In this document: piece by piece, positions 1 to 8,817 of the stretch
How positions within the stretch are numbered: the stretch's first letter is position 1
Layout of the letters: the number at the start of each line of letters is the position of its first letter
Source: Bradyrhizobium sp. CIAT3101
GTDB lineage: Bacteria; Pseudomonadota; Alphaproteobacteria; Rhizobiales; Xanthobacteraceae
Length of the DNA: 64,000 nucleotides
Reading direction: 5' to 3'
Assembly: GCF_029714945.1 (NCBI RefSeq)
Contig: NZ_CP121634.1
Location: 558,001 to 622,000 of the forward strand
The notes under the pieces: model-generated
What the model saw: the letters and a program-made list of their open reading frames with translations, nothing else
Told to the model about the DNA's origin: nothing
Databases searched by the model: none
Program-made: the position numbers and the translations under genes

Positions 1-134
1 AGCTGGACCTCGAGCTGCTGGATCAGGAGGCTTGCGGCGGATTGCGTGATTCCGAGCTCGCGCGCCGCCCGCGTGATGCTGCGCGTGCGGTACACGCCGG
101 TGAAAGCCCGCAGCTGCCGCAGAGTGACATTCAT
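1..134 (-). CDS. LysR-family transcriptional regulator (N-terminal part, cut by window edge)
   Basis: Only the first 44 codons are present, starting from an ATG at 134 and reading off the left edge. The translation begins MNVTLRQLRAF and continues with SITRAARELGITQSAAS, which matches the winged helix-turn-helix at the N-terminus of LysR-type regulators. The gene is divergent from the flavin monooxygenase that starts at 261. By the usual LysR arrangement it probably controls that gene and the solute receptor behind it. The effector domain lies outside the window, so the inducer cannot be guessed. Confidence 0.85.
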   Translation of the reverse strand, partial: MNVTLRQLRAFTGVYRTRSITRAARELGITQSAASLLIQQLEVQ

Positions 135-142
135 AGGTCAAG

Positions 143-181
143 CTCATGAATTGATGAGTTCTTTCCGGCTTATCTTATAAG
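143..181. promoter_or_regulatory. Putative LysR binding sites in divergent promoter
   Basis: Two short inverted repeats lie between the divergent LysR and monooxygenase genes. One is CTCAT-N6-ATGAG at 143-158. The other is CTTAT-CTT-ATAAG at 169-181, which fits the T-N11-A form of LysR boxes. The area is AT-richer than its surroundings. That these sites are regulator-bound is inference. Confidence 0.4.
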
Positions 182-260
182 CGAGCCTGCAATAAAATGC
201 ATGCTGCGCCAGCGGCAAAGTCCGCGGCTCTGGGATCGCGGTCTTGGGATGGAGACGAGC

Positions 261-1901
261 ATGAGGACACAGGTCCTGATCGTGGGCGCCGGCCCGGTCG
301 GATTGACCGCGGCCATGGATCTGGCCTCGCGCGGCATCGACGTCGTCGTCGCCGAGATCCGTCATGCCGGCGATCCGCCCAACGTCAAATGCAATCACGT
401 CTCGGCGCGCTCGATGGAGGTGTTCCGAAGGCTCGGCGTGGCGGCCAAGCTGCGCGATGCAGGCCTGCCCGCGGACTTCCCGAACGATTGCTCCTACCGG
501 ACCACGGCGACCGGCATCGAGCTTTGCCGCATCGACATTCCGTCCCGCGCGCGCCGCTACAGCGCGACCGGCGGCCCCGATACCTGGTGGCCGACGTCGG
601 AGCCGCCGCACCGGATCAATCAGGTCTATCTCGAGCCGATCCTGTTCGCGCACGCCGCCGCCCAGTCGCGCATCACCATTCTGGCGCGCACGGAAATCAC
701 CGAGATCGAGCAGGACGATGACCACGTGGTCGCGCATGGGCGCAATCTCGACAGCGGAGAGACGCTCCGAATCGAAGCCGGTTTTGTCATCGGGTGCGAC
801 GGCAGCCGCTCGCTGGTTCGCAAGTCGATCGGCGCGAGCCTGTCCGGAACGCCGGTGATCCAGCGTGTGCAATCGACCTTTATCGAAGCGCCGCAATTGA
901 AGGCGTTGATGGGCGCGCACAAGCCGGCCTGGATGGTGCTGTCGCTCAATCCGCGGCGCTCGGGCACCACGGTAGCGATCGACGGCCACGACCGCTGGCT
1001 GATTCACAACCATCTCAAGCCCGACGAGCCCGAGTTCGATTCGGTCGATCGTGACTGGTCGATCCGGGCGATCCTCGGCGTTGACGAGCGTTTCGAGTAC
1101 AAGATCCTGAGCAAGGAAGACTGGGTCGGGCGCCGTCTGGTGGCCGATCGCTTCCGCGACCGCAGGGTCTTCATCTGCGGCGACGCCGCGCATCTCTGGA
1201 TGCCCTATGCCGGCTACGGCATGAATGCCGGCATTGCGGATGCCGTCGATCTCTGCTGGCAATTGGCGGCGCATCTGAACGGCTGGGCGCAGGCCTCGAT
1301 CCTCGATGCCTACGAGGCGGAGCGCCAGCCCATCACCGATCAGGTGTCGCGCTTTGCGATGGATCACGCCATGAAGATGATGGCGCAGCGCGGCGGCGTC
1401 TCCGCGGAGATCGAGGACGATACGCCGCGCGGCCAGGCGGCGCGCGCGGCGCTGGCGAGAGCAGCCTATGATCTCAACGTGCAGCAATATTGCTGCGCCG
1501 GACTGAACTTCGGCTATTACTACGACACCTCGCCGATCATTGCCTATGACGGCGAGACCCCGCCTCCCTACGCGATGGGCAGCTTCACGCCCTCGACCGT
1601 GCCGGGCGCCCGCGCGCCGCACGTTTTCCTGCGCGACGGGCGATCGCTCTATGATGCCTTCGGGCCAGGCTACAATCTGTTGCGGTTCGATCCGGCGATC
1701 GATGTGGCGCGATTACGGTCCGCAGCGGACGCGCGTGGCGTTCCGCTCGCACTGATCGACGTCGCGCCAGACGAGGCCAACGGCGCCTATGCCGAGAAGC
1801 TCGTGCTGGTCCGGCCCGACCAGCACATCGCCTGGCGCGGGCAGGCGGCGCCGGAAGATCCACAAGCCTTGCTGGCGCGTCTCACCGGCGCGGCGGCGTA
1901 A
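261..1901 (+). CDS. FAD-dependent aromatic-ring monooxygenase (PheA/TfdB, MhpA-like)
   Basis: This is a group A flavoprotein monooxygenase of 546 residues, which would hydroxylate a phenolic or other aromatic substrate using NAD(P)H and O2. The N-terminus carries the FAD-binding Rossmann motif (VLIVGAGPVGLT). A central GDAAHLWMPYAGYGMNAGI segment matches the second FAD/ribityl motif of the family. The C-terminal third is the thioredoxin-like extension seen in PheA/MhpA-type enzymes. The ATG at 261 is preferred because GGAG lies a few bases upstream; an in-frame ATG at 249 is the alternative. It is followed 31 bp later by a Bug-type receptor, suggesting a small catabolic operon. The substrate cannot be read from sequence. 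Confidence 0.85.
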   Translation: MRTQVLIVGAGPVGLTAAMDLASRGIDVVVAEIRHAGDPPNVKCNHVSARSMEVFRRLGVAAKLRDAGLPADFPNDCSYRTTATGIELCRIDIPSRARRYSATGGPDTWWPTSEPPHRINQVYLEPILFAHAAAQSRITILARTEITEIEQDDDHVVAHGRNLDSGETLRIEAGFVIGCDGSRSLVRKSIGASLSGTPVIQRVQSTFIEAPQLKALMGAHKPAWMVLSLNPRRSGTTVAIDGHDRWLIHNHLKPDEPEFDSVDRDWSIRAILGVDERFEYKILSKEDWVGRRLVADRFRDRRVFICGDAAHLWMPYAGYGMNAGIADAVDLCWQLAAHLNGWAQASILDAYEAERQPITDQVSRFAMDHAMKMMAQRGGVSAEIEDDTPRGQAARAALARAAYDLNVQQYCCAGLNFGYYYDTSPIIAYDGETPPPYAMGSFTPSTVPGARAPHVFLRDGRSLYDAFGPGYNLLRFDPAIDVARLRSAADARGVPLALIDVAPDEANGAYAEKLVLVRPDQHIAWRGQAAPEDPQALLARLTGAAA

Positions 1902-1932
1902 GCAACTCATAAAAGGTACCAGGGAGGAGAGC

Positions 1933-2913
1933 GTGTTTCACGTTGCAAGGCGCCGTATTCTGGCCGTGCTGTCGGGCGCGGTTCTCGCCGCGCTGCCGTT
2001 GCAGGCAGTCGATGCGGCCTATCCGGAGCAGTTGATCAAGATCATCGTGACCTTCCCGCCCGGCGGCAGCGCCGACACCGTCATCCGCGCGCTCGAGCCG
2101 CTCGTCACCGCCGAGCTCAAGCAGAGCCTGGTGATCGAGAACCGTGCGGGGGCAGGGGGCAATATCGGCATGGCGGCGGTCGCGCAGGCCAAGCCCGATG
2201 GCTACACGCTCGGCGTCGCGCCGGCGGGCGCGCTGACAGTGAACCCGCATCTCAATTCGTCGATGCCGTTCGATCCGAAGGATCTCGCGCCGATCACGCT
2301 GCTTGCGGAAATCCCCTTCGTGCTGGTCTCGTCGGCCGACATTCCCGCGCACAATGTTGCGGAGGCGATCGCGCTTGCCAAGGCGAAGCCCGGCGCGCTG
2401 TCGATCGGCCATGGCGGCAATTCGACGGCGATGCATTTGACGGCCGCGCTGTTCACGCAGAAGGCCGGGATCGAGATGGAGCTGGTCCCGTATCGCGGCA
2501 CAGCGCCCGCGGCCGTCGACGTTCTCGCGGGCCATGTGCCCTTCGCAGTGCTGGATATTCCCGCGTCGATGCAATTGATCCTCGACGGCAAGCTCAACGC
2601 GATCGGTGTGTCGTCGGCGCGTCGCGTTCCATCCCTGCCCAAGGTGCCGACGCTGGCCGAGAGCGGCATTGCGGGTTTCGAATCCGTCGGCTGGTTCGGG
2701 CTGGTCGCGCCCGCAGGCACGCCTCCCGACATTGTCGCCAGGCTGAACGCGGCTTTCGTGAAAGCCCTGAAGGACCCGTCGGTGGCCGAGAAGATCCGAA
2801 CCCTCGGCGCAGAGCCCGCACCAACGTCTCCGGAAGAGTTCGGCCGCTTCATTCAGAGCGAGAGCACGAAATGGGGCAAGCTCATCAGCGAGGCCGGCAT
2901 CAAGGCGAACTAG
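1933..2913 (+). CDS. Bug-family tripartite tricarboxylate transporter substrate-binding protein
   Basis: This 326-residue periplasmic solute receptor belongs to the TctC/Bug family. It starts at GTG 1933, with GGAGG about 6 bp upstream. A signal peptide (basic FHVARRR, then a hydrophobic stretch ending near LQAVDA) is followed by AYPEQLIKIIVTFPPGG, the family's typical mature N-terminus. The AGAGGNIG and YTLGVAPAGALTVNP segments are also characteristic. No TctA or TctB membrane genes are nearby, so it is one of the many orphan Bug receptors and may bind a carboxylated aromatic or its product for the monooxygenase upstream (inference). Confidence 0.9.
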   Translation: MFHVARRRILAVLSGAVLAALPLQAVDAAYPEQLIKIIVTFPPGGSADTVIRALEPLVTAELKQSLVIENRAGAGGNIGMAAVAQAKPDGYTLGVAPAGALTVNPHLNSSMPFDPKDLAPITLLAEIPFVLVSSADIPAHNVAEAIALAKAKPGALSIGHGGNSTAMHLTAALFTQKAGIEMELVPYRGTAPAAVDVLAGHVPFAVLDIPASMQLILDGKLNAIGVSSARRVPSLPKVPTLAESGIAGFESVGWFGLVAPAGTPPDIVARLNAAFVKALKDPSVAEKIRTLGAEPAPTSPEEFGRFIQSESTKWGKLISEAGIKAN

Positions 2914-2922
2914 CCGCGGCGG

Positions 2923-3885
2923 CTACTCGATCCAGACCGTCATGCCGGGCTCGAGAGCCGTTTGCCGGCCGTCTTGATCGAGGCGCAGGCGAAGCGTGTT
3001 GCGGTCGTGGTCGCCGACGACGCGTTCAGCCTGCCAGGTCGCAAATACGCCGATCGGCCGTAGCTCGGTGATGACCGATTTGATGGCGGCTGCGTCGCCG
3101 TTCCGCAGCACGTTCACCGTCTTGCCCATCGCGAGCCCGCCGAGATGGTCTTCGCGGACGTTGAACGAGAGCCATTGTCTGCCTGATGCCTCGACCATCA
3201 GGATCGGCTGGCCGGCGCGAATGTTTTCGCCGATCTCGGCTGCGACGACGCTGACCACACCGTCGGCGGGCGCGCGCAGGGTCATTTTGTCGAGGCGCCG
3301 CTCCAAAACCGTGACCGCGGTGGCTGCGGCTTGCACCTCCGCATCGGCAATCGCGCGCTCCTCCCGGGTCGGGCCCGCGACAGCGGCATCATAATTCGCC
3401 TGAGCCTGCGCCAAATCGGCCTGCGCTGCGGCGACGTCGTTTTCGGCCTGATCGAGCGACTGTTGTGACTCGAAGCTCTGGCGCGCCAACGTGCTCGTTC
3501 GCGCGAACTGGGCCTGCACATAGTCGAGCCGCGCGCCCGCCTTGGAGATCGCAGCCTTGAGAACGTCGACCTGCTCGCGGCGCACACCGGCATAGATATT
3601 GTCGCGGCTTGCGACCGCGGACCCGAGCGCAGCGCGCGCCTGATCCGCCTGGGCCGTCAATTCCACTGCCGACAGCCGCGCCAGGACGTCCCCCGCCTTC
3701 ACCGCGGCACCTTTCTTGACTTCGATCGAGACCAGCTGGCCGTTCACCTCCGGCTCGACCCGAATTTCCGTGGCGCGCACGACGCCGACGATGGCCGGCG
3801 ACGATGCTGGACGGCGTGTCGCGTAGTACAAGAAGCCCGCGACGAGCACGAGCGCAACTCCGACGATGGCGGCACGCCTAGCCAT
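2923..3885 (-). CDS. HlyD-family membrane fusion protein (third gene of export operon)
   Basis: This 320-residue periplasmic adaptor has one N-terminal membrane anchor (about residues 5-22), a lipoyl-like half (VEPEVNGQLVSIEVKKGAAVKAGDVLARL), a long alpha-helical hairpin rich in Ala and Gln (about 75-190), and a second lipoyl half (TLRAPADGVVSVVAAEIGENIRAGQPI) followed by a beta-barrel. The start at 3885 overlaps the end of the ABC-2 permease by 8 bp, so the two are translationally coupled. It is the second adaptor in the operon. Its 3' end lies only 9 bp from the convergent receptor gene. Confidence 0.9.
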   Translation of the reverse strand: MARRAAIVGVALVLVAGFLYYATRRPASSPAIVGVVRATEIRVEPEVNGQLVSIEVKKGAAVKAGDVLARLSAVELTAQADQARAALGSAVASRDNIYAGVRREQVDVLKAAISKAGARLDYVQAQFARTSTLARQSFESQQSLDQAENDVAAAQADLAQAQANYDAAVAGPTREERAIADAEVQAAATAVTVLERRLDKMTLRAPADGVVSVVAAEIGENIRAGQPILMVEASGRQWLSFNVREDHLGGLAMGKTVNVLRNGDAAAIKSVITELRPIGVFATWQAERVVGDHDRNTLRLRLDQDGRQTALEPGMTVWIE

Positions 3886-6202
3886 GTCCCTGTCCCCTCT
3901 TGATCGCAAATGCCGAGATGACCGCGAGCGCGAAATAGGCGATCGCCAGGCACCATAGGCCGAGCCAGTCATGGCTGACCTCCCAGATGCCGGCACCGAG
4001 CTGGTTGATGCGGACGAGGCCGTCGATGGCGTGGTCGGCGGGGAATATCTGCCCTAGCGCACGGGCAGCCTCGGGGATCGCCTCGCGCGGCCATGCGAAG
4101 CCGGCGGTGAAGAACTGCGGCAGGCTGGTCGCCAGGAGAAGAAGCGTCGCGTTCTCCGGCCGTGTGAACCATGCCCCGACGGCTTGCCCCATGAAGCTCG
4201 TCGCCAGCAAGAAGATGGTGGCGAGCGCAAAGATCTCCGGCAAATGGCCGAGGGTCGAGAAGCCATAGATGCGCGGCAGCACGATGAGATAGAGCGCGAG
4301 CACCGGAAGGTAGATGGTCAGATGCGCGACACCACGGCCGAGCACGCCGGCGACCGCCCCGCCGGCCGATGCCAGCGCCGTCCCGGTCAACATCGCAGCA
4401 CCAATCAGCAGCGTCTGCTGGAGGATCAGCATGAACGCAGCCGGGACGATGTAGCTCGCATAGCCGCCGACGGGATTGAAGATAGGCTGCAGCAGGACGT
4501 CGGCCGGGCTCGTGCCGGCGAGCTTTGCCTTGACCAGGCTGCCGTCAGAGCGCGCGCCGCGCGAAACCAGCTCGGACGTCAATGCGCCGATGGCGGTAGC
4601 CACGCCGCTGGCTGTCGATCTGAACATAAACAAGTAAGTGGCATCGGCGTAGATCGGGAGATGCGCGGTGATGCCCCTCAGCACGTCGCGCTCGGTATCT
4701 GCGGGTATCTCGACGGCCGCAAAGGCCTTGCCTTGATCGATGGCGTTACGGGCCTCCGCAACGGTGCGGGCGCGAACCACGACACTCAGCGCACCGCTGG
4801 CATCCAGATTTTCGACGATCCGCCGGCTGAGCTCGCTGAGATCGTTGTCGACGACCGCGATCGGAAGCTTACGCAGGATCTGGTTCAGATAGGGTTGCGG
4901 ATAATAGATGCCGTAGACCAGCGGCGCCAGAAACATCACGCTGAAGGCGCTCTTCATTCCGAGCACGCGCCGCCACTCGGCGGTGAAGGCGCCACCGATG
5001 CCGCGCGGCGCCGGAGCTGTCTCGGCCGGTTCGGCGGGCCGTGCCGCCGCAAACCAACCGCTGCGATTGAGGCTCGCCATGCGCAACCAGGCGAGGCCCG
5101 CGAACAGCAGCGCGAGGCCGGCCAGTGCGGCGAACGGAACGGCTGATGCGGAGACGGGCAATCCCCGCGCCGCCTGTCCCAGCAGCACGGCCATGTACCA
5201 GCGCAGCGGCAGGATCGCGCTCCAGGTTTGCGCAAAGGCGTTCATGCCGATGGTGGGAAAGCCGACGCCGGCATAGCCGAACGCGGGAGACGCGATCAGG
5301 CCTGCAAGTCCAAGCCCTGACGCGAGGTCGCGCGTGAGCAACTGCAGCAGAGCGCCGAGCGAGAGATACGCAATGATCAGCAGCGAGCCGGCCGCGACGA
5401 TCAACGGCAGATCGCCCCTGAAGGGAATCTCCAGGACGCCCTCCAGGACGAGCGGCTCGGCCAGCATGATCACGACAAAAATACAAAACAGCGGCGCGAG
5501 CTTGCCGACCAGCGCGACCAGTGGATCGCCACCCGCGCTCTCGAGCCAGGCCCGTGCGTCGCGGCGGCGAAATTCGGAGCCGACCGAATAGCTCGCGGCC
5601 AGCGTGATCACGACGTGGATGATCGTCGGCAGCAACGCACGCAGCAGGAACTGCGCATAGTTCTTTTGCGGATTGACGAGCGCGATCGTTTCCACCGTCA
5701 AGGTTCCCGTCGAGGCCGGCCCGGGTGCGGCGCGCGTGGCAGGCGCTGCAACGTTGGCCGCAGCGGACAACGCATCGTTCAGTCCCGAGGACGCAATGCC
5801 GGCAGCCGTGAGAAATTGCTGATTATAGAACCCGACGATTTGCGGGCGACGCTGAGCCTTCAGATCGCGCTCGAAGTCGGGCGGAATGTAGATCGCCGAG
5901 ATCGCCCTGCCGGATCGTATGTCCTGGACAGCTGACGACAGATTGCCGGGACGGTCGACGATATCCAGGCTCGGTGACGCCGCGACATATTCGGCGATGG
6001 CGCTCGATGCGTCCGACCTGTCTTCGTCGACCACGCTGACGCCGAGTCCGCGGATGACCGGATGGCTGAAGACGGTCGTGAGCACCACAAATGCGAACAG
6101 CGGCACGCCGAAGATCAGCAGCAATGCCACGCGATCGCGAAACAGCCAGCGGCACTCGCGCTGCGCGACCAGAAAAAAACCAGGCTTTGCGCCGAGCCTC
6201 AT
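3878..6202 (-). CDS. Duplicated ABC-2-type permease (two fused transmembrane units)
   Basis: This 774-residue membrane protein is built from two tandem ABC-2 permease units. Each unit begins with a short cytoplasmic segment and one membrane helix (FRDRVALLLIFGVPLFAFVV near residue 30; SAFSVMFLAPLVYGIYY near 425). A large extracytoplasmic domain follows, with similar motifs in both halves (VVDEDRSDASS... and VVDNDLSELSR...), and then a bundle of about five helices. Such permeases normally pair with an ATP-binding subunit and an HlyD adaptor (YbhFSR/YhiI type). Here both neighbours are HlyD adaptors and no ATPase gene is present. The ATG at 6202 overlaps the upstream stop codon (ATGA). The exported substrate is unknown. 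Confidence 0.85.
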   Translation of the reverse strand: MRLGAKPGFFLVAQRECRWLFRDRVALLLIFGVPLFAFVVLTTVFSHPVIRGLGVSVVDEDRSDASSAIAEYVAASPSLDIVDRPGNLSSAVQDIRSGRAISAIYIPPDFERDLKAQRRPQIVGFYNQQFLTAAGIASSGLNDALSAAANVAAPATRAAPGPASTGTLTVETIALVNPQKNYAQFLLRALLPTIIHVVITLAASYSVGSEFRRRDARAWLESAGGDPLVALVGKLAPLFCIFVVIMLAEPLVLEGVLEIPFRGDLPLIVAAGSLLIIAYLSLGALLQLLTRDLASGLGLAGLIASPAFGYAGVGFPTIGMNAFAQTWSAILPLRWYMAVLLGQAARGLPVSASAVPFAALAGLALLFAGLAWLRMASLNRSGWFAAARPAEPAETAPAPRGIGGAFTAEWRRVLGMKSAFSVMFLAPLVYGIYYPQPYLNQILRKLPIAVVDNDLSELSRRIVENLDASGALSVVVRARTVAEARNAIDQGKAFAAVEIPADTERDVLRGITAHLPIYADATYLFMFRSTASGVATAIGALTSELVSRGARSDGSLVKAKLAGTSPADVLLQPIFNPVGGYASYIVPAAFMLILQQTLLIGAAMLTGTALASAGGAVAGVLGRGVAHLTIYLPVLALYLIVLPRIYGFSTLGHLPEIFALATIFLLATSFMGQAVGAWFTRPENATLLLLATSLPQFFTAGFAWPREAIPEAARALGQIFPADHAIDGLVRINQLGAGIWEVSHDWLGLWCLAIAYFALAVISAFAIKRGQGHG

Positions 6203-7257
6203 TGCCGCGACCGCCAGTCGAGATAGGCGCTCATGCCCGGCCGCAGCTCCGGCACCGGTTGCACCGGGTAGGCGCGGATCGAAAACGTTCGCAAGTCGAA
6301 ATCGCCCGAAGCGCGCGTCGCCCGCCAGCTCGCATATTCGCCCTTGGTGGCGATCAGCTTGACCTCGACGGTGACGTTGCGGTCGTTGAGCGCTGGAATG
6401 CGAACATCGAACTTGTCGCCGACCTTCAGCCCCTTGATCAGATCCTCGCGAAGGTCGAAATGGACCCAGACGTCACCCAGATTGATCAGGGTCACCAGCG
6501 GCACGCCCGGCGAAACGTATTCGCCTGGCTCGACGTTGCGCTGATAAATCTGCGCCGCGACAGGCGCGTAGACCACGAGCTGGTCGATGATCGACTGCAC
6601 GCTCTGGATATCGGCCTCCGCCTTCTCGACATTGGCCTTGGCGATCGCGCGCTCTTCCTTCGTGTAGCCGTTCACCGCCTGCTCATGGGCGGATTTGGCC
6701 TGATCGAGCGCGCGCTCGGTCTCATGCAAGGCATCGGTGACCTGATCGAGACGGGCCTGCGGTGCGTTGCCCTGCTCGGTCAAGGTGCGGGTGCGGTCGA
6801 AGGTCTTTTGCGCCAGGACCAGAGCTGCCTGCGCGCGATCCATCTCCGCCTTGCGGGCGGCCACGACCTCGACCCGCGTTCCGACGAGAACGTTTGCGAG
6901 CTGGGCGTCCGCCACGGCCTTTGCGGCCTTCACCTGGTCATGCTTGGCCAGCGTCTCGGGATTGTCTATGCGGACGAGGATCGCATTCGCGGTGACATTC
7001 TGGCCGCGCTCGACCGGTATTTCCTTGACCCGCCCATCAACGCGCGCGGCGATGTCGAGCCGCGTGGCATCGACCTCGCCCTGCACCAGCAGCGGCTCCG
7101 GCCGCAGCAGATAGAAGATCGAAAGCCCGACGACGATTGCTGCAACAGCACCGACAATGATCGAAGGCGTGCGCGTCGCCGAGCGCGCATTTTCGGGCGG
7201 GCTGCCTGCCGCCTCTTGTGTGCCCTGAGGCTCATTACCAGAGGTCGGCACGTCCAT
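6199..7257 (-). CDS. HlyD-family efflux adaptor (first gene of export operon)
   Basis: This 352-residue adaptor has a short cytoplasmic N-terminus, one membrane helix (SIIVGAVAAIVVGLSIFYLL), a split lipoyl domain (ARVDGRVKEIPVERGQNV ... VYAPVAAQIYQRNVEPGEYVSPG), a long coiled-coil hairpin and a beta-barrel. The ATG at 7257 is chosen because GGGAG sits about 8 bp upstream; an ATG at 7278 would add seven residues. Its stop overlaps the permease start. It resembles EmrA/YibH-type adaptors and presumably links the inner-membrane permease to an outer-membrane channel encoded elsewhere. Confidence 0.88.
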   Translation of the reverse strand: MDVPTSGNEPQGTQEAAGSPPENARSATRTPSIIVGAVAAIVVGLSIFYLLRPEPLLVQGEVDATRLDIAARVDGRVKEIPVERGQNVTANAILVRIDNPETLAKHDQVKAAKAVADAQLANVLVGTRVEVVAARKAEMDRAQAALVLAQKTFDRTRTLTEQGNAPQARLDQVTDALHETERALDQAKSAHEQAVNGYTKEERAIAKANVEKAEADIQSVQSIIDQLVVYAPVAAQIYQRNVEPGEYVSPGVPLVTLINLGDVWVHFDLREDLIKGLKVGDKFDVRIPALNDRNVTVEVKLIATKGEYASWRATRASGDFDLRTFSIRAYPVQPVPELRPGMSAYLDWRSRQ

Positions 7258-7545
7258 GGCAAGCTCCCGTTGGCTCATCACCACGACCTCGACTATGTCG
7301 CGGTTGTCAAATCCTGTCCAATCGCGATGATGTTTTTCGCCGGCTGCGTCGGGCGATTCAGCAAAACCTTGATGATGTGACGCGCCCATGGCATCTGCTT
7401 GAATGTTCTGATGCTTTTTTTGGTCAGGGTTGTTGGCGATCACATCGATCGTCGGTCGCGATGAACCTGCCACCGGCGCGGTCCGACCAACCTCCCGCGG
7501 CGGCAGGAAGCCAGCCGTGGGCAGGCCGTCAGGTGATCAACGACG
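7258..7545. other. Divergent promoter region
   Basis: This 288-bp non-coding stretch separates the minus-strand export operon from the plus-strand DUF2157 gene. It is less GC-rich than its neighbours and contains a T-rich tract near 7410. It must hold both promoters, but I see no strong palindromic operator. Confidence 0.4.
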
Positions 7546-8817
7546 ATGTTCGACAAGACCTATCGGCAGCGCCTCGAAGCCGATCTCGCCAGATGGGAGG
7601 CCGATGGCGTGATCGCGCCGGCGGCCGCCGCCTCCATTCGCAATGCGCTGCCGCCGCTTTCGCCGGGCATCAACATCGCGGTCGTCGTGGCCATCGTCGG
7701 CGGCCTGCTGATTGCAGCCGCATTCCTCGCCTTCGTCGCGGCGCACTGGACCGAGATCGCGCGGCTGTTGCGGTTCGCGATCCTGCTTGCCGGTATGGTC
7801 GTCGCCGGCGGCCTCGGGGCGTGGTTCGCCGCGACCGGGCGCATCGTTCTCGCCGACCTCTGCGCCAGCATCGGCGCGATCGTCTTCGGCGCCGGTATCG
7901 CGCTGGTCGGCCAGATGTATCATCTCGGCGACGATTTTGCCGGCGGCATGCTGTTGTGGTCGATCGGCGCATTTGCCGCGGCGCTGCTGACCGGCTCGCG
8001 CGGCGCGCTGGCGGTCGGACTCGCGGCCGCCTGCATCTGGACCTGCATGCGCGTCTATGATGCGCCGGACGCCCTCCATCTTCAGTTCGTGGTGGTCTGG
8101 CTCATCGCCGCCGCCGTCGCGCTCGCGTGGAATTCCCGCGTGGCTGCCCATCTCGTCGCGGTTGCGGTGCTTCCGTGGTGGGTCGCCACGTCGCTTCGCT
8201 TCGACTTCGACGGTGCCCAGCCGTCCTTCTTGCTGGCGAACGGCGCGGCCCTGCTGTTCGGCGCGGGGCTCGCGATCGCCGCGGCGCCGTCGCCGCGGGC
8301 GCGCCAGCTTGGATCTGTTCTGTCGATCTATGGCGCATTTTCGCTGGCTATCGTCGCCTTCCTGGAGGTGACGACGGTCGACGATCTCTTCCGCCTTCGG
8401 ACGGCCACGATGGCGGCCCAGCCGCCGTGGGCGATCGTGTGCGGCGTCGCAGGTGTGATCCTTGCGCTCGCGTCCGCCGCGATCACAAAGCGCGTTGGCG
8501 AAGTCCTCGCAGCCTGTGCGATTGGCCTCGTGCTGGTCGCGGCCCCGATCTGGCCGGCATCCGCCGCCGGCGAGCCATGGTTCGCCTATGCCGCACTGCT
8601 CTGCGCCATGCTCTGTCTCGTCGTCTCCGGCGTGCTCGACGACGTTCGTCCGCGCATCGTCGCGGGTTGGCTCGGCATCGCCGGCGTCATCGCTGCGATC
8701 ACCTGGGCGGTGAAGGGCTCGCTGCTGCGCCGCTCAGCCTTCCTGGCGGTGGCGGGCATCATCGCCGTCGTGTTCGCAACCGCGCTCAATCGCGCGCTGC
8801 GGAGGGCTGAACGATGA
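7546..8817 (+). CDS. DUF2157 domain membrane protein
   Basis: A 423-residue integral membrane protein. A soluble N-terminal segment (about 40 residues, RLEADLARWEADGVIAPAAA) matches the start of the DUF2157 domain. It is followed by at least ten strongly hydrophobic helices. The function of the family is unknown. The gene overlaps the next one by ATGA at 8814-8817, so the two are translated together. The pairing of a DUF2157 protein with a GDYXXLXY protein is recurrent in bacteria and suggests one membrane complex (inference). Confidence 0.85.
   Translation: MFDKTYRQRLEADLARWEADGVIAPAAAASIRNALPPLSPGINIAVVVAIVGGLLIAAAFLAFVAAHWTEIARLLRFAILLAGMVVAGGLGAWFAATGRIVLADLCASIGAIVFGAGIALVGQMYHLGDDFAGGMLLWSIGAFAAALLTGSRGALAVGLAAACIWTCMRVYDAPDALHLQFVVVWLIAAAVALAWNSRVAAHLVAVAVLPWWVATSLRFDFDGAQPSFLLANGAALLFGAGLAIAAAPSPRARQLGSVLSIYGAFSLAIVAFLEVTTVDDLFRLRTATMAAQPPWAIVCGVAGVILALASAAITKRVGEVLAACAIGLVLVAAPIWPASAAGEPWFAYAALLCAMLCLVVSGVLDDVRPRIVAGWLGIAGVIAAITWAVKGSLLRRSAFLAVAGIIAVVFATALNRALRRAER

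Noticed and set aside
144..1622. A 492-codon frame antisense to the monooxygenase
   Set aside because: Shadow frame; the plus strand encodes a complete flavoenzyme.
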